Shown: one piece after another, positions 33,940 through 43,269 of the stretch
Layout: every line of letters begins with the position of its first letter
Numbering within the stretch: position 1 is the first letter of the stretch
Source: Chinchilla lanigera
Lineage: Eukaryota > Chordata > Mammalia > Rodentia > Chinchillidae
Direction: 5' to 3'
Length of the DNA stretch: 64,000 nt
NCBI RefSeq assembly: GCF_000276665.1
Contig: NW_004955477.1
Location: forward strand, 3,528,568-3,592,567
Program-made: the position numbers and the translations under genes
The notes under the pieces: model-generated
What the model was told of the DNA's origin: nothing
The model's input: only the letters and a program-made list of their open reading frames with translations
The model's database searches: none

Positions 33940-35240
33940 TACCTGGTCCTGTCCAGTGCCGTATGATAAGGTGGGGAGCATAAATGTTAGAAATGATACA
34001 AAATTATCATGCAAATGGTTCAATGATATATATAAAAATTCACAAAAGAATCAAATGAACTTTATTTTCATTAGAATATTTATTAGAAATTGAGCCAGTA
34101 CAAGCAATGCAAGAGTGAATAAAAAAGATTCATACACAGAAATCAACAGCTTTCTTACACAATAACCAATACAGTCTAAAAGTGCAACTTAAAATATAAC
34201 ATTCAAAATAACCACAAACTTTTAAAATATGCAGAAACAAGCATTAAAATGTCAGGTCTATATGAGGAAAATAGTACACTTTACTGAAGTATATAAAACA
34301 GGGATATAGTAAATGGGGAGATATACCAGAGTATACAGTAAATTTTCCCATAAATTGATATCAAAAGTTGGGAAAAATCTACCAAATTGGCAATGGCTTT
34401 TTCTTAACTTGGTGAGGTTAGTCTAAAATTCATGCAGAGGAAGTATATCCAGAAACGAACAGGAAACTTTGATATAGAATTATGATGATACTGCTCGGTG
34501 AATGAAGGAAACATGCATGACCACGGCATGGGAAAAAGACACTCAACCTCACTAGTCGTTAGAAAAATGCAAAATAAGAAATAACAAGATAATTTGTTTT
34601 GTTCTTAAATATTCTTAAACTTCCAAAAGATAATGTGAGGGCAAAAAACACCCCCAGAAACTCACAGATACAGTTGCGAGGAGTTTAACAGGCCCACCTT
34701 TCAAAGGCAATTTGGGCGTGACTTGACCTGCTGACCTGTCCAGTCCAGCTCTAAAAGGCACTTTCAGCATCCAGCCTCGGGGACATGCCAAAGTGCACTC
34801 AGAGAGGTTGGTTTCGCACGTTCATGTGGCGCTGTGCCTCGTTCAAAAGTTATGAACAATTCAAATGCCCACAAGTAATAAAATAATTTTTTAAAATATA
34901 GGTAAGATAGTACAGCCATTGAAAAATAAAATCAGTCAATTATACTGATAAAAATACGCTGTGAGAATTCCAAGTTCCTGACTAAAAATCAGAAGACTGT
35001 TATAGGATATTATATACTGTGGGCCATAGTTTGTGTTTAAATGTTTATATATTTATACATGTGTATTATGATTGTAAATGCACAGAGTAAAAACAAATGA
35101 CTAACTTTTGAGGAAAGAATAAAGATTATTATGTGATGTGATTAAGGGGCCTTTTGCTTTCTCTATATTTGTTTGAAATTTCAAAGTGAAAATATATGAA
35201 GTATATTTTACAGTATAAACTATATGAAGTATATGATGCC
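33940..35240 (+). mobile_element. Old L1 LINE, sense
   Basis: 'cagaaatcaacagctttcttac', 'attcaaaataaccacaaac', 'acactcaacctcactagtcgttagaaaaatgcaaa', 'caattcaaatgcccacaagtaat' follow L1 ORF2-to-3' order on the sense strand. A poly(A) run at about 33914-33936 sits next to the gap. Confidence 0.75.
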
Positions 35241-35538
35241 ATATATGAAGTATGTAATTTTAAAAACTCCCTTACAGGTAAATGTGACAATCTTAAAAGT
35301 TTGTATATGTGAATAGTTTCACATATATCTATTTTACAAAGATTGAATGTTTTTCAATCTTTTTCAACCTTATTAAAAATAATAGTATTTCAAAGATTAA
35401 ATGGTAGTGCTAGATCAAAAAATATATATACTTTTAGAATGTCAGAGGAAATAGTAATATTGTAAAGCTCATCAGGAGTCTCCCAGGAGGATTAAAGTTC
35501 CTGAGAAGAAACAGCCTTTTGTCAGCAGCAGGTCTTAC

Positions 35539-35768
35539 TTTGGCTTCACACAGCTTTGCTCAGCAGTTTTGAAGGTGTCCCATACATTGTTATAAGATTT
35601 TGGAAAACGTCTGAAGTTTGGGGCAGTCATGGCCTCCTTGTAGACATAGGCTATTTGGTTACTTGAAAAGCCATCAAGACAAGATGGAATGAAGTCACAT
35701 GCCCAAAGATTGAAATTTCTAGAAACATGCTGCCCTTTATCTGGGGAGATCTTCTTACGTCCCAGGCC
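35539..35768 (-). CDS. Exon of an unrecognised minus-strand gene (most 3' exon found)
   Basis: The exon is 230 bases. On the minus strand it is preceded by an acceptor (GATTCTTTCCCAG) and followed by a good donor (GTAAGACC). It starts in phase 0 and is open throughout, encoding 76 residues plus two bases. It contains 'NFNLWACDFIPSCLDGFSSN' (residues 19-38) and, further on, 'FRRFPKSYNNVWDTF'. The residues are rich in aromatic and basic amino acids with no obvious transmembrane segment. If the donor is not used, the frame would end at a TAA at 35535-35537, but no AATAAA was seen in the next ~200 bases, which favours splicing. The phase-0 start fits directly after the exon at 41993-42073. The protein family is not recognised; a sperm or ciliary protein is only a guess from style. 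Confidence 0.62.
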
Positions 35769-35799
35769 CTGGGAAAGAATCACAAGATTAGTGGAAGAA

Positions 35800-36490
35800 A
35801 TATGCAAAGTCACATAGTTTTGAGGTTTCTCACTAAAATCAGCTACTTGATGAATATATGTTTAAGTGCACCCTGTGATAACCCTTACAAGAAGTCTCCT
35901 TTAGCAACCTGTTGGATACCATCAATCAACACAGCATTCTGCTACAGTCTTGTTACTGTTATCACACCTTCCTGTGTTACCAGAGGGACTGGATTTTACA
36001 GGCATGGAAGTCCAAACCAGAGAGAGACTAGCTGGAAACAGCCTGTTAACTGGCCTCAGCTCCCAGGGACCAAGTAGGTTTCCTGCATTCCAGTGGCTCC
36101 TCAGCGCCCTCCCTGGCTGCTTCTGAACACTTGGCTGGGACTGATGGCTTCCTCTCCTAAACCAGAAGGCTGCATTCTCTCCAGTGGGCTCCCCAGAGGC
36201 AAGTGGGACCTTTGGCCCTGCCCACAGGCTTGCTTGTTAACTCCTGGCACATTGCACATGAACCTGAGAATTATGGTGTATTCCAAATTGTATGTTTGAC
36301 TTCATCATAACTAGGTGGAAACCAAGAAAGACAGCTACAATTGAAAGGAAATTGCCTTTGGATTATGCAGATTTTGCATCAGTGCAGTGAAGCTGTCTGT
36401 TCATGAGGGCCCATAGCAGTCAGGTTCACACGAGAACACCAACAGCCCATTTAAATTAGGGTCATTTGAGAAGTGTTCAAAAAAGGACAA
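35800..36490. other. Intronic unique sequence of the minus-strand gene
   Basis: This sequence lies upstream (in gene direction) of the 35.5 kb exon. No exon or repeat was recognised; the open frames are unsupported by splice sites. Confidence 0.4.
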
Positions 36491-36547
36491 CAATTGGCCA
36501 TCCATATCCTTGGGTTCTACTACTCAATGAATCAATCTCATATGCAA

Positions 36548-36646
36548 GGGCCGGTAATATAGCTCAAAGGCACAAGTGCCTGGCTGGCAAGCACAAGGTC
36601 CTGAGTTTGATTCCTGGTACCCAAAACAACAACAGCAACAAAAAAC
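36548..36646 (+). mobile_element. ID SINE nested in the Tigger remnant
   Basis: 'GGGCCGGTAATATAGCTCAA' ... 'ggcaagcacaaggtcctgagtttgattcctggtacc' is followed by an AACAACAACAGC-type tail. AATCTCA occurs on both sides, consistent with an imperfect target-site duplication. Confidence 0.92.
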
Positions 36647-36822
36647 CCTACGACAATCTCAGATTCAACTGTCAATGAAAAATATTTTAATTGTATCTAT
36701 CCTAAATGTGTACAGACTTTTCCTTATCATTATTCTCTAAACAATATAGTATAACAATTATTTGCTTGCATTTGCATTATATGAGATAATAGAAAAGTCA
36801 CCTGGAGATAACTAACAGTATA

Positions 36823-36907
36823 CAGCAATGCTGGTGAACTTTTCTGAGCTTTCAATGATACAAACATCCAGCTGTGTGGCACACATGCCATAGGTTCACC
36901 ACCACTG
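36823..36907. mobile_element. 85-bp MITE-like element with terminal inverted repeats
   Basis: The left end reads CAGCAATGCTGGTGAAC and the reverse of the right end reads CAGTGGTGGTGAACC. TATA flanks both sides (36819-36822 and 36908-36911). It sits inside a Tigger remnant, so it inserted later. The CAGnnnTGG-like terminus recalls hAT elements, although a 4-bp or 2-bp TA duplication would instead suggest a Tc1/mariner type. Confidence 0.5.
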
Positions 36908-37004
36908 TATACAGGATGATGTATGTAAGTCATACACAGATACGATACCATTTATACAAGGGACTTGAACATGTGCTGGATTTTATATCTTTGGGGTTCT
37001 TGCA

Positions 37005-37115
37005 TCTTATCTCTACGGATTCTGATGGGAGGACTGTAGTATCTACAGGGGCCTTGCATCTTATCTCTATGGATTCGGGGGGGGGGGGGGGCGGGTGCCG
37101 TAGTATCTACAAACA
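37005..37115. repeat. Local tandem duplication with a 15-G homopolymer
   Basis: 'cttgcatcttatctctacgg' ... 'ctgtagtatctaca' is followed by 'cttgcatcttatctctatgg' ... 'ccgtagtatctaca', so two units of about 55 bases lie side by side. The second contains 15 consecutive G (37077-37091), which are absent from the first. Confidence 0.8.
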
Positions 37116-37436
37116 TGAGTAACATGTAGGGAAACCAACAGGGCAAATGCAGCGGCTCTGATGTAGTCTATGCAATTCAGCCTGAGGACAAGAGAAGGGA
37201 GGAAAATGGCAGAGGCAGCTTTGCAGGGACAAGCAGAAGACACAGGACACATAATGCAAACATCCTTCTAAAAAATTTATCAACGACATTCCAACAAAAT
37301 GAAAAAGAAACCAAAGAAAGGACAAAGAAAATGAAAAGGGGGCAACTGCAAGGAAAGAAGTAGCAAGTGAAATGTATAATGAAGTCTAAATATTTTCTAC
37401 ACATGTGACTGAAATGCATTGGAACTTTAATTCACA

Positions 37437-37485
37437 AAAGAAGGGAGGAGAGGGAGAGGGAGAGGCAGAGGGAGAAGTGGAGGGA
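37437..37485. repeat. Purine-rich (GGGAGA)n low-complexity tract
   Basis: About 50 bases of nearly pure A and G. Confidence 0.8.
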
Positions 37486-37707
37486 ATAACTGAATTTGCA
37501 GGATTTTAACCTGCCTGAGGAAACCAGGGACATTGCTCTGAGCTCAGGTCAAAGCCCAGGAGTGGAAGAAGACAGCCAGGGCCATCAAAACAACAGCCTC
37601 GGGAAGGGAAGTACGGAGATAAAGCACCATGAAAGGCTTGTCTAATCCTTGGGAGAAAACTGAAAATATTAATTTTTATACTCAAAGAGTAATTGTTTAT
37701 GTCTAGA

Positions 37708-38062
37708 TGCTGTAATGGTTTATATCTAGATGTCTCCCAACAGCTTCATGCACTCAGAGGTGGGATTTTTGGAAGATGTTTGGATCACGGGGCATTTTGG
37801 CTGATTAGCTGTCTGGGCAGAAGAGCAGGTCACCAGAGGTGTGACCTGGAAGAGTGTATTTCCCTCCCTGCTCCTCTCCTCTCTCTCCGCTGCCTGACTG
37901 CCATGACGTGAGCAACTTCCTCCCACAGTCCCTTCCACCATGCCTTCCTGCCTTAGAACCAGCCAACCGTGAACTGACAATGTCAGCCAAGATAAACCTC
38001 CCCTTTGTTAAGTTGTGGGTGTCAGGTATTTTGTCTCAGTGATGAAACAGTGACTTAGGCAG
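37708..38062 (+). mobile_element. MaLR LTR
   Basis: 'ggtgggatttttggaagatgtttggatcacgggg', 'gagtgtatttccctccc', 'gccaagataaacctcccctttgttaagttgtgggtgtcaggtattttgtctcag' follow the MaLR (MST/ORR1-like) LTR order. Another LTR of the same kind lies at 42255-42625. Confidence 0.82.
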
Positions 38063-38484
38063 GTGTTAATATACTTCTTCAACATTTATAATTCAGGGAA
38101 ACTACCGGTAGGATGCCGGAATAAGTCAGAGGGAGCAAATAAATTCAACCAGTCTAACAAAGTTGGGAGAAGGAGACAAAAGAAAAAATATAATCATGAT
38201 AAATAAGAAACATACAGAGACAGTAGAAAAAAAACCAAAAACATAAATGATGTATGTGGAGTAAATTCTTATATAAAGAAACAATGACTCTCAGAATTTT
38301 TTTAAAGACCATGCAGTATTCTATTTATTATAGAAGACAAACCCAAGCTAAAATGACTAGAAATCGTGAAGACAAAGGAATACATCAAAATATAAAGAAC
38401 AAATGTTAAAAGAAATTATAGTGGCAATGCTAACAGGGTAGAATTCAGGGGTAAAAGCATTAAAACAGAATGAAGAGATATTTC

Positions 38485-38612
38485 CAGTTGGGTGAAGTGG
38501 TGCATACCTGTAATCCCAGTACCCTGCGAGACTGAGGCAGGAGATTAGAAATTTAAGGCAGTCTGGGCAATTTAGTAACTTTCTGAGAATTTGTCTCAAT
38601 ATTAAAACAAAA
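38485..38612 (+). mobile_element. B1 SINE
   Basis: 'agttgggtgaagtggtgcatacctgtaatcccagtaccctgcgagactgaggcagg' ... 'aatttgtctcaa' is a diverged B1 monomer with an AAAACAAAAAAA tail. Confidence 0.9.
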
Positions 38613-38883
38613 AAATTTAAATAAGGGACACTTTTTATTGGTAAATAGCAAAAGCCACCCAAAAAATAAAACAATGGTGAATTTTTATCTAGAAAGATAT
38701 AGTATTAGATTATACAGGGCAAAAATCAAAGAAGTTTAAAAATTCAAGAATAATCTTACAAGCAGAAATTCACAGTCTGAGATAAAAAAAAGTAAGAGAA
38801 AAATATGAAAGCTTTCAGTATTACAATTAACTGTCTTAAATTAGCAAAGATCTTTGTAACTAAAGGAGGAAATATATATTCTT

Positions 38884-39074
38884 TTTTTTTCCTTAGCACT
38901 GGGGATTGAACTCAGGTTGGCCTACCACGGAGCTGCATCCCCAGACCATATTATCATTTCATTTTGAGACAGGAACTTGCTAAATTGCCTACACTGTCCT
39001 TGAAGTGGTGATCTTCCTGCCTCAGCCTCTTGAATAGCTGGAACTACAGATGTGCACCACCACACCCAGCTGGG
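38884..39074 (-). mobile_element. B1-dID SINE, antisense, with target-site duplication
   Basis: The T-run and 'agcactggggattgaactcag' (reverse ID) are followed by 'gagacaggaacttgctaaattg' and 'cctcagcctcttgaatagctgg' (reverse B1). AATATATATTCTT flanks it at 38871-38883 and 39075-39087. Confidence 0.95.
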
Positions 39075-39630
39075 AATATATATTCTTCTCAAACACCAAT
39101 GAGACATTTTAAAATTAATCACATACAAAAAAATCTATAATCAAAAAGTCTAAATCACAGGCTATGCTCTATAAAACTTACCATGATCTATACAATTAGA
39201 CATTAGCAACAAATAGATGACCTAAAAAAATTCTAACCATGTAGAAAATGCAAAACAGTCATCTAAATTTTTTCAGTTGAAAGGGACATGGAGAACAGTA
39301 TCATAGACTATTTGGAAGCAAATAATTATGAGACCTTAATTAGAAAAACCTTTGAAATGTAGCCAGAGCAATAATCTGAAAAAATTTAATAGTTTCAATA
39401 AATCTATTAACAAAATTACAAGTATTTGAACTAAACATTCAACCAAAAAGATGTAAATGAACAGAAAAAATGTGTTTAAAAATAGAGTATAAATTTGAAA
39501 TGAATTCAGTAAATTTTAGGCAAATGTATTAGTAAAATCTACACAAAAGGAGATATGACATTTGAATAAATAAATAACCAAGGGAGAAATGGAAAAGGAA
39601 TAAAAATTTAACTCTTGTAAAAAATGTATT

Positions 39631-39785
39631 GAACTTGGTGTGGTGGTACACGCCTGTAATCCCAACACTTGGGAGGCTGAGGCAGGGTTGATGTTAGTTT
39701 GAGGCCAGCCTGGGCTACCGAGTGGGTTCAAGGCCAGCCTGAACTACATAATGAGACCCTGTCTCAAAAAAAGAAAATAAAAGAA
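39631..39785 (+). mobile_element. B1 SINE with internal duplication
   Basis: 'gaacttggtgtggtggtacacgcctgtaatcccaacacttgggaggctgaggcagg' then 'ggccagcctgggctaccgagtggg' duplicated as 'ggccagcctgaactacataatgag'. The tail is AAAAAAAGAAAATAAAAG. It has the same internal duplication as the copy at 29872. Confidence 0.93.
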
Positions 39786-39975
39786 AAAATATCAATTCAA
39801 TTAATTTCATGGAACAATTTTATCCAACCTTCATTAAATGGAGAATCCAAATGTTATGTAAACTTCCAAATCACAGAGAAAGTTGAAAAACGTTCAAAGT
39901 TTTCTACAAGACTATCACAAATGTGGTAAAATACATGTGTACAATCCTGTTTATAACCTTGACAATGTAGACATT

Positions 39976-40180
39976 TATGCCTGGTATGGTGGTAAATACC
40001 TTAGTCCCAGCTACTCAAAAGGCTGACGTGGAGGATCATAAATTGGAGGCCAGGCTGGGCAATTTAGCAAGACCCTGTCTCAAAATAAAATAACTTTAAA
40101 AGGGCTGGGGGTATTGCTCAGTGGTAGAGCGCTTGCCTATCATGCGGGAGGCCCTATTTTCAATATCATCATCAGAAAAA
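39976..40180 (+). mobile_element. B1-dID dimeric SINE
   Basis: The B1 part is 'gcctggtatggtggtaaataccttagtcccagctac' ... 'agaccctgtctcaaaataaaataa'. The ID part is 'gggctgggggtattgctcagtggtagagcgcttgcc' ... 'ggccctattttcaatatcatc'. Confidence 0.92.
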
Positions 40181-40332
40181 ATTATATATGTAAATATATA
40201 TCACATATATATTTATATATCATATATAATATATAACTATATGTGATATAGTATATATTTTATATCATATGTGATACATTATATATTTTATATATCACAT
40301 ATAATATATAGTTATATAAAATATATATGATA

Positions 40333-40370
<38 letters not shown>

Positions 40371-40372
40371 GT
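40181..40372. repeat. AT-rich repeat with TATA/CATATG dyads
   Basis: About 190 bases of almost pure A and T with recurring 'atatatcacatata' and 'tatgtgatata' words, which are partly self-complementary, ending in (TA)n. It directly follows the B1-dID tail. Confidence 0.9.
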
Positions 40373-40374
40373 GT

Positions 40375-41100
40375 GAATTGCAAGAATTTTTAAATTTTAC
40401 CTGCCAAACCATTATTGCTAATGAACCATGAAAGTGAGATTGTGAGGAAGGAAAATAAGGGTACAAATTTTATTTTTTATTTTATATAATTCTGTATTAT
40501 CTGAGTATTTTTAAAGGACATATGCTACTTTGGTAATTTAGAAAACAGCGTTAGACATTGTATTTAGAGAGGCAGGCAGAGAGGATATTCTGACTCTGTA
40601 TTCCACACTCTACTGGGGGAAAACCAGATTATCATTATTATGAGTATTATTATGGTTAAGGGAGTTAAATTTAGTTAGGACATTGTAACCCAGCATAAAG
40701 TATAATGTTGGGAAAGTTGTTTAACCGTTCTCAGCTTTATCTTTAAACTGGGGATACTAAGTAGCCTGTAGAATTGCGCAGGGATTTAAATGAGATGATA
40801 TAGTAGATGTTTAATAATTCATGGGTATTACCAGAATCATCATCATCACCATTGTCCTCTGACTTTTGGGTTTGGTAAGGATGCTCAGAGCTCACCTTTC
40901 ACCTAAGGTGTGTTAACCCTACAACGTCCAGTTCGGTAGCCACTTGCCACAGTAGCACCTGAACACCTGAATAGTCAATTGTATAAATCAAGGCATGTAA
41001 AACATAAACTAGATTTTAAAGATTTAATTTGGAAAATGGAGTGTTAAATATTGTATCAATAATTTTATATTGATTACATATTGATGTGACAATTTGGGGA
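40375..41100. other. Intronic unique sequence
   Basis: No clear repeat or exon. It contains short TTATTATTATGG and ATCATCATCACC runs. Confidence 0.4.
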
Positions 41101-41114
41101 AAACATTGAATAAA

Positions 41115-41485
41115 ATATACAAATTGCTCCTTGCCTGACTTCCCAATAAACCTAATGCAAGTTGAAAAATCCTAAGTTAGAAATGTCTCTAATATACATA
41201 ACCTTCTGAGCATCCCAGCTTAGCAACACAGTACACTGTAGAGTGCTGGGTGTTTCCTCTAATGATCATGTGGCTGGCCAGGAATTGTGGCTTCCTGCCC
41301 CTGCCCAGCATTGAAAAAGAGTGTGGTTCTACATGTCTTGTACCACATACTGATAGTTTAGGAAAAAGAGAAAAATTCAAAACTTGAAGTTCCGTTTCTA
41401 CTGAATGCCTATGGCTTTTATGCTATCTTAAAGTTAAAAAGCTGTAAATCAAACCATCACAAGTAGAAGACCATCTGTATTATTA
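41115..41485. mobile_element. Tigger-class DNA transposon remnant
   Basis: 'gcttagcaacacagtacactgtagagtg', 'aagagaaaaattcaaaacttgaagttccgtttctactgaatgcctatggc', 'aaatcaaaccatcacaagtagaagaccatctgta' match the common Tigger nonautonomous element in which a 'ccatcgtaagt...catctgta' terminus follows 'aattcaaaatttgaagtacggtttctactgaatg'. Confidence 0.75.
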
Positions 41486-41992
41486 ATTTCACCAAAAAAA
41501 AATTTTTTTTTTACATACTGTAGCTACTAGAGGAAAGGTGACAATTACATATGCAGCTTGCACTGTATTTCTCTTGTATACTGCTGTGTTTACCACCTCT
41601 AACAAATGCTCTCAGACATTATGGCCCCAATGACAGGGAACTCACTACCTCTAGAGAAAAGGCAGCTGCAGTGATTAGTAAGTCCTTCCTTAGATTGCAC
41701 CATCTCCCCCTCCTTGTGGCCACTCCTTGGGGGTCCTGGCACAAGAGAACAATTATGGTAAGGGTTTTGACAAGCATGTTAATGGAGGCAGAAGATTGGT
41801 GCAGGCTTGAAAGCTGTGTGCACCTTTGACTGGTTCAAGAGTGGGTTTTGTTGTTGTTTTGTAACCTATTATGAGTCCTGTTTTATTTTGACGACCTTCT
41901 TCCAGTTTTGAGGTTCTCAACAGGCCTTCAAAAATCAAGAGCCCTGGTGCTGCTCCCCATTTCTTATCAGCAATTTTGGGAAAAATACTCAC

Positions 41993-42073
41993 GGAGTCAA
42001 GGTAGCATCCAGAGTTCTCCAAACTGTGGCGATTGTCATGCACAGAGAAGGGGAAGTTGTTACTGACTGCTTG
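41993..42073 (-). CDS. Exon of the unrecognised minus-strand gene
   Basis: An 81-base exon has a pyrimidine-rich acceptor (TTTCTCACTCTTGTCCAG) and an excellent donor (GTGAGTATT). It is phase 0 at both ends and encodes 27 residues, including NNFPFSVHDNRHSLENSGC. It contains a cysteine-tyrosine pair near the end and no membrane segment. Its phase matches the exons on either side (43132-43263 upstream, 35539-35768 downstream), so the three could be consecutive. The family is not recognised. Confidence 0.68.
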
Positions 42074-42254
42074 CTGGACAAGAGTGAGAAAGATACGAGA
42101 AGACACACATTAGAACTCCAGGATGCTTTCATATCTGATGTACACTAAGCTGGAGAGAAGACGGTGGGGCAAAGCAACCTCTCATTAAGACCGTTACACA
42201 CAGGACGTGGTCGTACAGTATGTGTGTCAGCTCGGAGCTTTGAAACTCAACCTA

Positions 42255-42625
42255 ATTGACAACTGCTATGGTGGAAATCTAAACAGGCCTCCCAAACCTG
42301 GTGTTTGGAAGGGGATTGATTTAGGGGGACTTATAGCTGACTTGCTGTTAGGATGTGGGGTCTAGTTAGCAGAGATGGGTCACTAGCTGTGTGACCTGGG
42401 AGGTTTATCTCCCTTCCCAGCTCCCTTCTTGGCTCTTTCTGCGCCCTGTTCACCATGCAGAGCAGCAGCTTTCCTCCACTATGCTGCTGTGCCGTGCCGC
42501 CCTGCCTTGCAGCCAGCTCTATATGTACTGAAAGCTCTATGAACTATGAGCAAACATAAACCTCTTCTTTAAATTTTGCCTGTTGGTTGTTTTGTCCCAG
42601 AAACAAGGGGAGTAACTAAGACATC
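42255..42625 (+). mobile_element. MaLR LTR
   Basis: 'gctatggtggaaatctaaacag', 'ggtcactagctgtgtgacctgggaggtttatctccc', 'gaactatgagcaaacataaacctcttctttaaattttgcc', 'ttgttttgtcccagaaac'. It has the same overall organisation as the LTR at 37708-38062. It lies in an intron of the minus-strand gene, antisense to it. Confidence 0.8.
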
Positions 42626-43131
42626 AACTTTCTGAAAATCAGAAAAATCCTCTTTCAGAACACCTTCTTTGTAAGCTCGGATGAAAAATGTACAGGCTCC
42701 CAGAAGCTGAAAAGGACTGTTGAGGCCCTGGGGCCAACTTCTTTGTCTGAGCAGTAAAAAATACAAGAGACCAGCGCCCCAGCCCAGGTCACAGAGTGAG
42801 TGTGGTTGAGGTCTGCACCTGCTCCTCCATCACACCACTGCAGTGCCCATGACGTTCACCATGAACTGGGTCAGGAGGCAGGGTGTGGACGCCAATGACC
42901 TGAGAGTGTGACTCAAGGTTCCTGTAAAGGAGCCTCCCTTATTGTCTGGAACCAGGCAGGGCTCCTATGGAATGTCTGGGCCTGTTACAGGGACCTGCAA
43001 ATGAGGTAGATGCCTCCAGGGCTGCTAAGTGAGAAGTTCCTTGAAAGGAAGGACTGTCTGGTCAAAATGCCAGTCTTAACCCCCTGAGACAGCCACAGAG
43101 TTTGCAGCTGGAGCCAGGGCCCTGGACTCAC

Positions 43132-43263
43132 CTTCTCCCTGACTTTGTATATTGGTGGCAGCTTCTCCTCTGCTTGCTGAATAAATTTCAGACAGTAAGG
43201 CTCTTTTAACACAGAACTCATGAGGGATTCTGGTGTCTTTTGTGTAAGTCCAATATGAGGGAA
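43132..43263 (-). CDS. Exon of the unrecognised minus-strand gene
   Basis: A 132-base exon has a strong acceptor (GTGCTGTTTTTCCAG) and donor (GAGAAG then GTGAGTCC). It is phase 0 at both ends and encodes 44 residues, starting FPHIGLTQKTPESLMSSVLK and ending PPIYKVREK. A short amphipathic helix (EPYCLKFIQQAEEKL) is visible. It lies one short intron (about 1.06 kb) upstream of the 41993-42073 exon in gene direction. Of the four exons it has the best splice signals. The family is not recognised; the RGS protein RGS22, which I compared from memory, does not match. Confidence 0.72.
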
Positions 43264-43269
43264 CTGGAA

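Larger units (their letters stand above)
36495..37115. mobile_element. Tigger-class (MER2-like) DNA transposon remnant with nested insertions
   Basis: It begins with 'ggccatccatatccttgggttc' (reminiscent of the MER2 terminal repeat). It then reads 'tgtgtacagacttttccttatcattattctctaaacaatatagtataacaattatttgc' and later 'acgataccatttatacaagggacttgaaca'. It is split by an ID SINE (36548-36646) and a small inverted-repeat element (36823-36907). The right end contains a local duplication. Confidence 0.8.
38065..39975 (+). mobile_element. Old L1 LINE, sense (ORF2 region), interrupted by SINEs
   Basis: A-rich sequence with 'caatgctaacagggtagaattcag', 'gaaagatatagtattaga', 'aacaaaattacaagtatttg' is consistent with a decayed L1 ORF2. 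Three SINEs (38485, 38884, 39631) have landed in it. No long ORF survives. Confidence 0.6.
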
